DNA of 64,000 nt from Bacillota bacterium. GTDB lineage: Bacteria > Bacillota > Clostridia > Acetivibrionales > DTU013. Below, in pieces: positions 43,641 to 52,781 of the stretch. The notes under the pieces were generated by a model. The model did no database searches and had not been told where the DNA came from. It was given only the letters and a program-made list of their open reading frames with translations. A program made the translations under genes and the position numbers. Numbering within the stretch: position 1 is the stretch's first letter; every line of letters begins with the position of its first letter. The stretch spans positions 62,001-126,000 of the forward strand of contig JAEYRV010000055.1 of assembly GCA_023435305.1 (NCBI GenBank), written 5' to 3'.

Positions 43641-43725
43641 CCCTGTATTTCCCAATAGTTATTCCCCGGTTTTGGCTGCCTGTTGCCCTGCCCTCCTCAT
43701 ACTGGCAGCACAAACTCCTTTTTGC

Positions 43726-44094
43726 TCAGCCAAGCATTTTATTGAGTTGGTCTTTCGGAAACCATTCCCCTTTTGCCATAACACCGGCGATTTTCGTCGT
43801 GTTCTCAATATTTTCAAGCGGGTTGCCTTCCACCAATACCAAATCGGCTCTTTTCCCTGCTGAAACCGTACCAATGGTATCCAACGCATTCATGTATATT
43901 GCGGGATTCACCGTAGCCGTCCTTATTGCTTCATAAAGTGTCAATCCGGCCTCAACCAGCAGCTTGAGCTCTTCATGCGCAGCAAACCCCGGTACTACAA
44001 AAGCATCCATGGAATCTGTGCCCAAGATCAGCCCCGCACCTGCATCATGCAGCTTTTTCACAATCTTCTTTCTAGCATCGACTGTATCACACAA
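43726..44094 (-). pseudogene. C-terminal fragment of an amidohydrolase
   Basis: 122 codons of an imidazolonepropionase-like amidohydrolase: GLILGTDSMDAFVVPGFAAH carries the last metal-binding Asp, and TLYEAIRTATVNPAIYMN with GTVSAGKRADLVLVEGNPLE is the typical C-terminus. The family is about 400 aa or longer and the N-terminal two thirds with the HxH metal site are absent; upstream lies tRNA-Pro. No proper start. A 5'-truncated pseudogene. Confidence 0.85.
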
Positions 44095-44234
44095 ATAACA
44101 CCACTTGTTTTTCAGAAACGTTTCATTTGTTACAGTACCCTAATATGTTATGGTTTGGGATTATGTAAGGTTGGTTGTCCCATCAAGTGATTTTGGGACC
44201 ACTTTTTTGATTTTATCCTCCCCGGACAAAAAAG

Positions 44235-44262
44235 AAAAACTTCGGGATAAACCCGAAGTTTT
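44235..44262 (-). terminator. Terminator of tRNA-Pro
   Basis: 11-12-bp stem AAAACTTCGGG / CCCGAAGTTTT directly after the CCA end, then TCTTTTTTG on the minus strand. Confidence 0.88.
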
Positions 44263-44338
44263 TGGTCGGAGTGACAGGATTCGAACCTGCGGCATCTTGG
44301 TCCCAAACCAAGCGCGCTACCAGCTGCGCTACACCCCG
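44263..44338 (-). tRNA. tRNA-Pro (UGG)
   Basis: 76 nt including CCA. Acceptor CGGGGTG/CACTCCG (one G-T), D-arm TAGCGCAGCTGGTAGCGCG, anticodon stem CTTGG/CCAAG with loop TTTGGGA (anticodon TGG), T-arm GCAGGTTCGAATCCTGT. Standalone, bordering the degraded region. Confidence 0.96.
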
Positions 44339-44601
44339 ATATAAAATTTTGCAGACGCAAAGTATATTCTACTACACACTTGTTAATTAATCAATGGGTA
44401 ACTGTTGCTAATATAAACAAATATTTTAACCGTTTTGAAAGACTTTTGTAACAGTATAATAACTTGCTACGCCTGTCCCCGTGCCTTATAATTGAATTAT
44501 AGGATAAAAGGTATAAATTTTTCAGATCGGACATTTCCCGGTTTCAAGAAATAATTGATTCTGACAGACAGCAACAAAATTTATATAAAAGCAGGTTTAC
44601 A

Positions 44602-45321
44602 GTGATACACGATAAAAGAATACTCGGTCAGACAAGAAAGGCGATCCAGGACTACGACATGATCCGGGAGGGCGACCGGATAGCGGTAGGCGTTTCCGGC
44701 GGCAAGGATTCCCTGACAATGCTGGTGGCATTGAGAAAGCTGATGGACTTCTACCCTGCCAGATTCTCTCTCAAAGCAATAACGCTGGCGATGGGGATCG
44801 GCGAGCCGGATTATTCGCCGGTCAGGGAGCTTTGCAGGGAAATCGGCGTTGAGTACATAGTTGAAGATACATACATAGGAAAGATAGTTTTTGAAGCAAG
44901 ACAGGAGCAAAATCCCTGCTCACTTTGTGCAAATCTCCGACGGGGCGCGCTGAACAACACAGCGTTGAAGCATGGCTGCAACAAGGTAGCGCTGGCCCAC
45001 AACCGTGATGATGTCATAGAGACCCTGCTTTTAAGCACATTTTATGAAGGCCGCATACACTCATTCTCTCCGGTAACATATCTGGACAGGAAAGGCATTT
45101 ACGTCATAAGGCCGCTGATATACGTGGAAGAGAAACAGATCAGGTCCTTCATAAAGGCAAACAACATACAGGTCGTTCACAATCCCTGTACTGCAAACGG
45201 ACATACAAAGCGGCAATACATAAAGGAATTGATTTCGGATCTGTCGTCGGACAACAGGGAGATAAAAAGCAACATATTCGGTGCCATAAAACGTTCGGGT
45301 CTGGATGGCTGGCACGAATAG
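44602..45321 (+). CDS. TtcA/TtuA-family tRNA thiolation protein
   Basis: 239-aa ATP-pyrophosphatase that adenylates and thiolates a tRNA base. PP-loop VGVSGGKDSLTML near the N-terminus, then CSLCANLRRGALNNTA with the CxxC pair, ALAHNRDDVIETLLLS, and a third Cys in VVHNPCTANGHTKRQ; three cysteines fit the Fe-S-binding TtcA pattern. Exact tRNA target (cytidine-32 or another) cannot be decided. Start GTG 44602 with a weak RBS. 24 nt before the glycosidase gene, so likely cotranscribed. Confidence 0.85.
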   Translation: MIHDKRILGQTRKAIQDYDMIREGDRIAVGVSGGKDSLTMLVALRKLMDFYPARFSLKAITLAMGIGEPDYSPVRELCREIGVEYIVEDTYIGKIVFEARQEQNPCSLCANLRRGALNNTALKHGCNKVALAHNRDDVIETLLLSTFYEGRIHSFSPVTYLDRKGIYVIRPLIYVEEKQIRSFIKANNIQVVHNPCTANGHTKRQYIKELISDLSSDNREIKSNIFGAIKRSGLDGWHE

Positions 45322-45345
45322 AAGGCACAAATAATGGAGGTCAAA

Positions 45346-48264
45346 ATGTTCGGAAACAAAGGAAAAAGCAAATATGCGGCGGCTGCTTTATCTGCAGCAC
45401 TGCTGTTGACATCGGTCATATCATCGGATGTGTATGCCGCCGACCCTACAGCTGCAAATGTCATACATGAGGAAAGAACCACACAGACAGTTACCCAGGG
45501 TGTCACGCTTGAAAATCTCATAAGGTTTACAAAAGACGGATGGTACAACTTCCATATACTCAAAGTGGATTTGTCCAATAAATACATTAGCGTTGACACA
45601 TTAACAGATATCGAATCCTTCTCCAAGCGGGCTTCTACCAAGAAGCTCGCTGAACAAAACGGAGCCGTGGCTGCAGTGAACGGAAGCTTCTTCACACCTG
45701 CAGGCACCGGCATTGGCTATCCTATAGGAGTTATAGTACAATCCTCGGATATCCAAAGCGCCTCCGATAACATAAACAGATACAGCAACTCGATGGCATC
45801 GCTGTCGATCACAAACGACAATCAGACACTGCTGGGTTTTTGGAAGGCAGACCTGATACTGGCATCGGAAACCGGTGCATCGGTACCCTTCCAGCACTAC
45901 AACAAAGCTACCGGCAACGGCTACACCGACATATATGTATATGACAGGAAATGGGGAAAAACCGCTGTCGGTGCAACTGATGAAATGCCGGACCTGTTCC
46001 AGATGGTAGTGGATAACGGCACAGTGAACCAGCAAATCACCGGTCAGCCTGCTGCGGCAATACCTGAAAACGGCTTTGTCGTGGTAACCAGGACAGCTGG
46101 TGCCAACAAGCTTAAGAGCGCATTCATGCTGGGTGACAAAATATCAATGAATATAGCTTCAACACCCAACTGGAAAGACATAAAAATGTCAGTATCCGGC
46201 AGTGCTATTCTGGTCGAGAACGGCGTCATCCCTGCCAAATTCTCATTTACAGCTACAGATACCGTTGTAAAGAGTCCTAAAACAGCACTTGGTTTTTCAA
46301 AGGACGGCAAGACCATGTTTCTTGTTACCGTGGATGGCAGACAGACCTCAAGTGTAGGCCTGACGCTGAAGGACATGGCGCTGTTCATGCAGAGCATCGG
46401 AGCATCCAATGCGCTGAACATGGACGGCGGCGGTTCAACTACGATGGTCGCAAGGCCGCTTGGTGAAACAAGCGTCAAAGTCATGAACAAGCCCTCCGAT
46501 GGAGTCACCAGATCAGTTATCAACGGCGTAGGCGTATTCACATCAGCTCCCAAGTCAGAGCTGGCAGGTCTGATCATTGAAACCAATGACAGATATATGT
46601 TTACCCATGCCACGAGGGTGTTCACAGTCAAGGGCTATGATAAATTCAACAATCCAGTGGATGTGGATCCTTCAGCAATAAAATGGAGTGTATCCGGAGT
46701 CAAGGGCGAGTTCCAGGGAAATGTTTTCCGTCCCAGTACATACGGCGAAGGCGTAGTGAAGGCCAGCATCGGCAAGATAACCGCATCCAAGAGCATCAGT
46801 GTTCTTTCAAAGCCGGCTGCAATAAAAATAAGCAGTTCGGAATTGAAGCTGCCGGTCGGCAAATCCAAGAGCTTTACTATCACCGGTATCAATCCGAGAG
46901 GCTACATAGCCGCAATAGAGCCAAACGATTTGAAATGGGTCGTCACAAGCGGACTTGGCACTGTTAAAAACGGTGTGTTTACCGCAGCAAAAGGAGGAGC
47001 GGGCTATATCGATGTATCCTTTGGAGATGCCCATGCCTACTGCACTGTATCCATCTCCTCCGACGTGTCCAAGGTAGTTGATGATTTCGAAGAGCTGAAA
47101 GGCTCATTCCAGTCATATCCGATAACAGTGGAAGGCTACTACAACATATCGGACGAGCAAAAAATATCGGGTAAAAGTTCCGGCAAGCTGGAGTATGATT
47201 TCACGACAAATAACGATGTATCCCGTGCAGCATACTATGCTCTGGCCGACGAGGGACTCCTGATCGAAAAGGGTATTTCCAGGATAGGCCTCCAGGTCAA
47301 CAACGACCATGAAAACTCAAGCTGGCTGCGTGCAGAGCTGATCGATGCAGACGGTAAAAAGCAGGTGGTGGATCTGGCAAACCCGATGAATTGGACCGGC
47401 TGGAAGTATATAGACGCCTCTGTCGAGCATATCAAAATGCCTGCCAGACTTGCAAGGATCTATATAGTACAGACTAACCCCGATCTTGATGCGGGCTGCC
47501 TGTACCTTGACGACCTGACACTCACAGTGAGCGGATACCCGACATTGGAGGACCTGGATATCCCGGAGGATACACCCTTCAAGGATGAACAGAATACGGC
47601 AGTCAGCTTTAAAAAGGCTACATCCGACTCCTTCCGATTTGGTGTCATGGGACAGTCCTCCGCTCCCGGAAATGATATCGAAAAGAAGCTGGCCAAGCTG
47701 TTTGCAGACAAGGTGACAAAATATCTGGAGGTCGGCGCCATAGTCGGCAGCGGCTCCCATGAATCGATAACAGACAAGATCAGTAAAAAAACCGTGGTGG
47801 CAACGCACACTGTTGATCTCAAGAGCACTAAAGCCGTTGATTATCAATACTCTGTCACCGACTTTAAAAACAGCAGGTTCATCAAGCTGGACACAAGGAA
47901 AAAGAGCCTCAGACTCAGCGACCCCGACCAGTGGGACAAACTGCTGAAGGATCTTGATTCCTTCAAGGGCAAAAACGTGTTTATCTTTATGGACACTGCG
48001 CCCGACTCCTTCACTGACAAGCTGGAGCTGGAGCTGTTCAAGGAAACGCTTAAGGACTACAGATACAATACGCTCAGAAATGTATGCGTTTTCTATAACG
48101 GCAAGAACAACGAATGTAATGTCGAAAATGGAGTAAGGTATTTTGAAACTGCAGGCTATGCAGTACCGGGAATAGACTCGAAAAATATCAATGCTGCACA
48201 GTATGTGCTTGTAACTGTAAAGGGGAATTCCGTAACTTACGTTTATAAGCCCATAAACTCCTGA
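45346..48264 (+). CDS. Secreted phosphodiester glycosidase (NAGPA) multidomain protein
   Basis: 972 aa, exported. Signal peptide (about 1-35, ALSAALLLTSVISSDVYAAD). NAGPA/phosphodiester glycosidase domain (about 85-400): GAVAAVNGSFFTPAGTGIGY, TALGFSKDGKTMFLVTVDGR and NALNMDGGGSTTMVAR, the expected active-site blocks. Then two Ig-like domains (about 410-590), a carbohydrate-module-like beta domain (about 595-745), and a final 200 residues that resemble a calcineurin-like phosphoesterase (RFIKLDTRKKSLRLSDPDQW, KNVFIFMDTAPDSF) without its metal ligands. ATG 45346 follows GGAGG; the ATG at 45334 is that GGAGG itself. Confidence 0.88.
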   Translation: MFGNKGKSKYAAAALSAALLLTSVISSDVYAADPTAANVIHEERTTQTVTQGVTLENLIRFTKDGWYNFHILKVDLSNKYISVDTLTDIESFSKRASTKKLAEQNGAVAAVNGSFFTPAGTGIGYPIGVIVQSSDIQSASDNINRYSNSMASLSITNDNQTLLGFWKADLILASETGASVPFQHYNKATGNGYTDIYVYDRKWGKTAVGATDEMPDLFQMVVDNGTVNQQITGQPAAAIPENGFVVVTRTAGANKLKSAFMLGDKISMNIASTPNWKDIKMSVSGSAILVENGVIPAKFSFTATDTVVKSPKTALGFSKDGKTMFLVTVDGRQTSSVGLTLKDMALFMQSIGASNALNMDGGGSTTMVARPLGETSVKVMNKPSDGVTRSVINGVGVFTSAPKSELAGLIIETNDRYMFTHATRVFTVKGYDKFNNPVDVDPSAIKWSVSGVKGEFQGNVFRPSTYGEGVVKASIGKITASKSISVLSKPAAIKISSSELKLPVGKSKSFTITGINPRGYIAAIEPNDLKWVVTSGLGTVKNGVFTAAKGGAGYIDVSFGDAHAYCTVSISSDVSKVVDDFEELKGSFQSYPITVEGYYNISDEQKISGKSSGKLEYDFTTNNDVSRAAYYALADEGLLIEKGISRIGLQVNNDHENSSWLRAELIDADGKKQVVDLANPMNWTGWKYIDASVEHIKMPARLARIYIVQTNPDLDAGCLYLDDLTLTVSGYPTLEDLDIPEDTPFKDEQNTAVSFKKATSDSFRFGVMGQSSAPGNDIEKKLAKLFADKVTKYLEVGAIVGSGSHESITDKISKKTVVATHTVDLKSTKAVDYQYSVTDFKNSRFIKLDTRKKSLRLSDPDQWDKLLKDLDSFKGKNVFIFMDTAPDSFTDKLELELFKETLKDYRYNTLRNVCVFYNGKNNECNVENGVRYFETAGYAVPGIDSKNINAAQYVLVTVKGNSVTYVYKPINS

Positions 48265-48314
48265 TTATCCTTTGAATTAAAAGGGTAAACTTTAAAAAAG
48301 CTTCTTCTTACAGA

Positions 48315-48367
48315 GCGCAAAATGTATAATACTTATAGCTGAAAGCGTAAGTATATACCTTTTGCGC
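48315..48367. terminator. Long imperfect hairpin between the glycosidase and DUF362 genes
   Basis: About 20-bp arms (48315-48335 and 48348-48367): GCGCAAAATGTATAATACTTA against a right arm reading back as GCGCAAAAGGTATATACTTA. It has no clean T-run (CTTGACTTTG follows), so it may be a Rho-independent terminator of poor quality or an operator-like element over a TATAAT. Confidence 0.5.
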
Positions 48368-48409
48368 CTTGACTTTGTTTTCAACACTTTAAAGGAGGAT
48401 TCATGACCA

Positions 48410-49489
48410 ATGGCAGAAAATATTTTATTTGCATCGGTGGAGTATGATAGATACGATTCGGACGACACGCTTCCGGCCAGGTTCGGACGATTGATCGATC
48501 AAATGGGCATGCAGGATGTTGTGAAAGGAAAATGGACAGTTATCAAGATGCATTTGGGCAGGTATATCGGCTACTCAACAATACCGCCTCTTTTCGTTAA
48601 AATTCTGGTAGACAAGCTCAAAAGCTATGGCGCAAAGGTATACATAACCGACCAGATCGTATCCGAAGCCATCCCCCGCGGATACAGCGAGGAATATCTG
48701 GGCGCACCGATAGTTGCCGCAGCAGGTGTCACAGGAAGATATTTTTACGAAAAGCATGTGGACTTCAGAAGCTTTAAAAACGTTGATATAGCAGGGAACA
48801 TATTTGACGCTGATGTCATGATCGACCTTTCCCACGTAAAAGGTCACGGTGTATGCGGTTACGGAGGCGCCTGCAAGAATATCGCCATGGGCTGTGTCAC
48901 TGACAGGACCCGCCAGCAGCTCCACGGCCTTGAGGGCGGCATCGAGTGGGATGAGGACATCTGCACCCACTGTGAGCTGTGTATAAACAGCTGCAACCAT
49001 TATGCCAACCGCTTCGAGGATGGAAAATACAAGGTCAACTATCACCATTGCACGCTTTGCCAGCACTGTGTGAAGGTCTGCCCCGTCTCTGCCATGAAAA
49101 TGCTGGCAAAACAATATGAGGATTTTCAAAAGGGAATGGCTCTTTGTACCCAGGAAGTCCTGAAGACCTTTGCTCCCGGGAATGTGTTCTACATAAATTT
49201 CCTTATCAACATAACAGCATTGTGTGACTGCTGGGGCCTTACTACACCTTCTCTTGTCCCCGATATAGGAGTCATGGCTTCAAAAGACATCGTCGCAATA
49301 GAAAAAGCCTGTCTGGATGCAATAAAGAACGAGAACCTTATTCCGGCAGGGGTGCCGAAGGGCCATGAAATGGGCAGCGAGGGACATCTGTTTGAAAGGC
49401 TCCACGGCAAGAACCCCTTCATTCAGCTGCAGGAGCTTGAAAAGCTGGGCCTTGGCTCTATGGAATATAGTATAAAAGAGATAAAATAA
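48410..49489 (+). CDS. DUF362 protein with 4Fe-4S ferredoxin domain
   Basis: 359 aa. DUF362 core: VVKGKWTVIKMHLGR, LSHVKGHGVCGYGGACKNIA and DIGVMASKDIVAIEKACLDA. Inserted is a two-cluster ferredoxin, CTHCELCINSCNHYANR and CTLCQHCVKVCPVSA. Such proteins are redox proteins of anaerobes with no settled function. AAAGGAGG lies 11 nt before the ATG; a 14-codon overlapping frame starts 4 nt after that RBS (ATG 48402), probably irrelevant. Confidence 0.88.
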   Translation: MAENILFASVEYDRYDSDDTLPARFGRLIDQMGMQDVVKGKWTVIKMHLGRYIGYSTIPPLFVKILVDKLKSYGAKVYITDQIVSEAIPRGYSEEYLGAPIVAAAGVTGRYFYEKHVDFRSFKNVDIAGNIFDADVMIDLSHVKGHGVCGYGGACKNIAMGCVTDRTRQQLHGLEGGIEWDEDICTHCELCINSCNHYANRFEDGKYKVNYHHCTLCQHCVKVCPVSAMKMLAKQYEDFQKGMALCTQEVLKTFAPGNVFYINFLINITALCDCWGLTTPSLVPDIGVMASKDIVAIEKACLDAIKNENLIPAGVPKGHEMGSEGHLFERLHGKNPFIQLQELEKLGLGSMEYSIKEIK

Positions 49490-49522
49490 ATTCATAGCTT
49501 ATTTATGACTAAATGCCCACAG

Positions 49523-49561
49523 AAAAGCCTGATACAGATAAAACATCCGTATCAGGCTTTT
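49523..49561. terminator. Bidirectional terminator
   Basis: 13-bp perfect stem AAAAGCCTGATAC / GTATCAGGCTTTT (49523-49535, 49549-49561) between the convergent DUF362 and chemoreceptor genes. Confidence 0.9.
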
Positions 49562-49581
49562 GCATTTTCAGTCTTAAATCA

Positions 49582-51045
49582 TTATTCGTACAGAGTTTCA
49601 AGGCTGTTGATCTGTGACTGCAGCTGTTCATAATTTTCACCGATCTGCCTGATCCTCTCATCCTGCTGGTTCACACTTGCCAGGACCTCTTCCACCGATG
49701 CCGTATTCTCCTGTGTGATACTGGATATAGATTCGATCTCATGCATAACATTGCCGGTAACGCCTGCATAGGTTTGGATCAATCCACTCACCTTTTTCGA
49801 CTGCTCTAATACATTTTGTGCGTTACTGTTGATCTTGCCGAATAAATCGGCCAGCTGTGTAGAAGTAACAAAATTAACAAGCAGATCTTTTGTAAGGTCT
49901 GTAGCCCCTACAGCCTTTCTTGTATTCTCCTGGATCTCCTTAATTATTTTAGAAATATCTTTTACAGACTCAACCGAGCTGTTTGCCAGGTTCTTGATCT
50001 CGTTTGCCACCACCGCGAATCCCTTTCCCGCTTCCCCTGCCCTGGCTGCTTCAATAGATGCATTGAGTGAAAGCATATTTGTTTGCTCTGCGATGTTATT
50101 GATGATTTTAAGGATCTCCTCGATTTTTGTTGAGCTTACAGTCAACTGGTTCATAGCATCATTGGTATCTGTCACGATACTGCTTATTTTTCCTGCACTG
50201 TTCTGCAGCTGCGATACATATGCGTTGCCCTCATTTGTAGAATCCATTGTAGATGTAGATACATCATTCATATCTTCAGCAGCAGCTAATATTTCCTCCA
50301 GGCTTCTATCAGTATTCATCGACGAGGCTATGCTGTTTACGCTGTTAGCCTGTGCCTCGATACTTTTGGAGACCTCATTGAATACTGTCGTCAGCTCCCC
50401 GGATATGGTTCGGACGTGATTCACATCCTCCCTTAGGCTGTACCCTAATTCAGTCGTTTTCTTTATGGATTCCTTAATGCGATCCAATATTTTCTCGATG
50501 CTGCTCCTGCTTGAAAAAGCTTCATTCCTGGCATTTTCAGTCTCTCTGAGCATTTTCCTGCCGATCAGGGCCTGATAAGCCAGAACGCCGGTCACGAGGA
50601 TCAGCAGAAGATTCAGATTGTTGTTGACCTGAGACATACCGCCGAAGGTACTGTCCTTGAACTTGAAAAACATCATATTGGAAATGATGATATCACAAAT
50701 GCCGGCATATATGATGGCTATGTAATCGTGATATATTGTCGTTATCGCAAGTACGAAGTATATCATGACATAATTACCGAAGTTGGGTCTGGAATTGAAT
50801 ATCAGAAAAATTATCGCTGCCAGGCCGGCAACCAAAATATACCTTACGACCTTTTCCGCAATGCGGAAGTATGTCAACAGGCTTGTAATTATTCCACAGA
50901 CCCCTCCGATAATGAGTCTGAAAACAACCTCATTTAAAGAGTTTTTGTTGAGTAAACTCCCCAGTACCAAAAAAATGACCGCGCACCAGAACATTATTAC
51001 TGCGATCTTGTTTCTTTGATGGACAACCTTCATTTGATCATTCAT
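49582..51045 (-). CDS. Methyl-accepting chemotaxis protein with polytopic membrane sensor
   Basis: 487 aa. Residues about 10-175 form six membrane helices with almost no extracellular loop, so it senses membrane state or a small ligand rather than via a dCache domain. No HAMP domain is visible. The C-terminal half is the coiled-coil signalling domain with the invariant tip IAEQTNMLSLNASIEAARAG and GKGFAVVANEIKNLA. ATG 51045 has GGGGGG 5 nt upstream. No other chemotaxis gene lies nearby. Confidence 0.92.
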   Translation of the reverse strand: MNDQMKVVHQRNKIAVIMFWCAVIFLVLGSLLNKNSLNEVVFRLIIGGVCGIITSLLTYFRIAEKVVRYILVAGLAAIIFLIFNSRPNFGNYVMIYFVLAITTIYHDYIAIIYAGICDIIISNMMFFKFKDSTFGGMSQVNNNLNLLLILVTGVLAYQALIGRKMLRETENARNEAFSSRSSIEKILDRIKESIKKTTELGYSLREDVNHVRTISGELTTVFNEVSKSIEAQANSVNSIASSMNTDRSLEEILAAAEDMNDVSTSTMDSTNEGNAYVSQLQNSAGKISSIVTDTNDAMNQLTVSSTKIEEILKIINNIAEQTNMLSLNASIEAARAGEAGKGFAVVANEIKNLANSSVESVKDISKIIKEIQENTRKAVGATDLTKDLLVNFVTSTQLADLFGKINSNAQNVLEQSKKVSGLIQTYAGVTGNVMHEIESISSITQENTASVEEVLASVNQQDERIRQIGENYEQLQSQINSLETLYE

Positions 51046-51221
51046 ACTAACCCCCCAAGAAGAGTGTATTTAATGCTATTATGTAATTCTGCAATAAATC
51101 GTTTTCTCCTTCATAAAAAATTAATAATTTCTACTATAAAAACCTTCTTTCTACATTTATCCCATATTCGGAATATCACTATCAAATAACGTCTCTGTTC
51201 CCTGTAATTTTCTGCAATTTA

Positions 51222-51665
51222 TCACCTTAAGTTATCAGCGTATAAGTGCCTATTTCTATCAAGTATCTCTTCCAGCACCTCGACATCAGACGGAGCAAGC
51301 CTTTCCGCAGCATATTCCCGCAAGGCAGAAATTTCATCAGCAGTTATACCATCCTGTGAAATATCGGATAAAATTGTCATATCATCCTTACCGATCCTTG
51401 AAACTATTTGTGCCAGAGTAATTTTGTCCCTCAGACTCAATTCATTAATCAGATTCATAGGATCGCCTCGATCAGGCAGGCTTCTGATGCAATAATTACT
51501 TTCGGCTGATACGTCATCTGCCACAGGACTGTCCCCCACTAAAAACAACAAATCGAATAAACGGACATTAAAATACACACGCAGCACAATGAGGTTCGCA
51601 ATGAACATCAAAATGAATATAAACGTCAGCTTCAATATAAGGCCGCGGATCCATATTTTTCGCAT
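51222..51665 (-). CDS. Hypothetical single-span membrane protein
   Basis: 147 aa, not recognised. One N-terminal membrane helix (about 8-28) then an acidic helical domain outside: NELSLRDKITLAQIVSRIGK, DDMTILSDISQDGITADEIS, EVLEEILDRN. Translation start lies directly against a 15-bp hairpin that contains its only RBS-like bases (ACAGG). Downstream of galU on the same strand. Confidence 0.65.
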   Translation of the reverse strand: MRKIWIRGLILKLTFIFILMFIANLIVLRVYFNVRLFDLLFLVGDSPVADDVSAESNYCIRSLPDRGDPMNLINELSLRDKITLAQIVSRIGKDDMTILSDISQDGITADEISALREYAAERLAPSDVEVLEEILDRNRHLYADNLR

Positions 51666-51701
51666 AAATAATACCTGTAATTTCTTTTACAGGTATTATT
51701 T
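51666..51701 (-). promoter_or_regulatory. 15-bp hairpin abutting a start codon
   Basis: Perfect stem AAATAATACCTGTAA / TTACAGGTATTATTT, 6-nt loop; on the minus strand its 3' arm ends at the base before the ATG at 51665 and includes the only SD-like bases. It also lies 40 nt after galU but lacks a T-run. Confidence 0.6.
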
Positions 51702-51741
51702 GCATTCCAGCTGCATTACTATTCATTTTTGTCGGAGAAAC

Positions 51742-52611
51742 TTAAAGAGTTTTTACTATATTCTTCAGATAGGCTGCAAATTCGTCCTTTAATTCATTCC
51801 GCTTCAGTGCGAATTCGATGGTCGCCTCCAGGAAGCCCAGCTTATTGCCCACGTCATACCTCTTCCCGATAAAATCATACGCATAAACAGAATTCGATGA
51901 CAGCAGAGCCTTCAGAGCGTCCGTCAGCTGTATTTCCCCGCCTTTTCCCGGAGTCGCCCTTTCGAGATATGAAAATATTTCTGGAGTGATTATATATCTG
52001 CCGAGTATGGCTACATTAGATGGAGCCTTTTCCCTCTCCGGCTTCTCCACCATGTCCTCTACCCTGTAGATCCGATCCCCGATCGCAGAGCCTTTGATTA
52101 TGCCGTACTTTGAAACGTCGCTTTCAGGTACATGCTGCACACCCAGGATAGTGGTATTATACTGCTCATAGACACTTATCATCTGCTTTAGGCACGGTAC
52201 CTCGGAGTCCACGATATCGTCTCCGAGCAAGACTGCAAAGGGTTCGTTGTCAATGAAGGAACGGGCACAATGTATTGCATGCCCGAGGCCTCTGGGCTCC
52301 TTCTGTCTGATATAGTTCACATTGGCCAGATTCGAGATCTCCTGAACAAGAGCCAGCAGCTCTTCTTCTCCCTTTCTCGTGAGCATATCCTCGAGCTCAT
52401 AGGATTTGTCGAAATGGTCTTCGATAGCTCTCTTTCCTCGCCCTGTCACTATCAGGATGTCCTCTATGCCCGATGCGACAGCTTCCTCTATGATATACTG
52501 GATGGTAGGCTTGTCGACTATGGGAAGCATTTCTTTAGGCTGAGCCTTGGTGGCCGGCAGAAATCTGGTTCCCATCCCGGCTGCAGGAATAACGGCCTTG
52601 CGTATCTTCAA
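51742..52611 (-). CDS. galU: UTP-glucose-1-phosphate uridylyltransferase
   Basis: Makes UDP-glucose for envelope polysaccharides and glycolipids. 289 aa. KAVIPAAGMGTRFLPATKAQPKEM is the nucleotide-binding signature; EEAVASGIEDILIVTGRGKR, QKEPRGLGHAIHCAR, VLLGDDIV, and DFIGKRYDVGNKLGFLEA complete the family pattern. ATG start with GGGGGGAG upstream. No sugar genes adjoin. Confidence 0.97.
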   Translation of the reverse strand: MKIRKAVIPAAGMGTRFLPATKAQPKEMLPIVDKPTIQYIIEEAVASGIEDILIVTGRGKRAIEDHFDKSYELEDMLTRKGEEELLALVQEISNLANVNYIRQKEPRGLGHAIHCARSFIDNEPFAVLLGDDIVDSEVPCLKQMISVYEQYNTTILGVQHVPESDVSKYGIIKGSAIGDRIYRVEDMVEKPEREKAPSNVAILGRYIITPEIFSYLERATPGKGGEIQLTDALKALLSSNSVYAYDFIGKRYDVGNKLGFLEATIEFALKRNELKDEFAAYLKNIVKTL

Positions 52612-52781
52612 CTCAATCTCCCCCCCGACATCTCATTTACATTATTATACACTATTGCTCAACGGGAGTGATAAGAAATATTTCAAAAATTTGTTACTAA
52701 CTTGACACATCTGCAAATTTGATAATATGATTCTATTATAAGGTAATTTTTGCAATTGGTGCACCAAAGGCGGAGATACAT

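Noticed and set aside
43640..44340. Integrated element using tRNA-Pro as attachment site
   Set aside because: No second copy of the tRNA 3' end and no integrase gene was found; only IS/MITE-like remnants.
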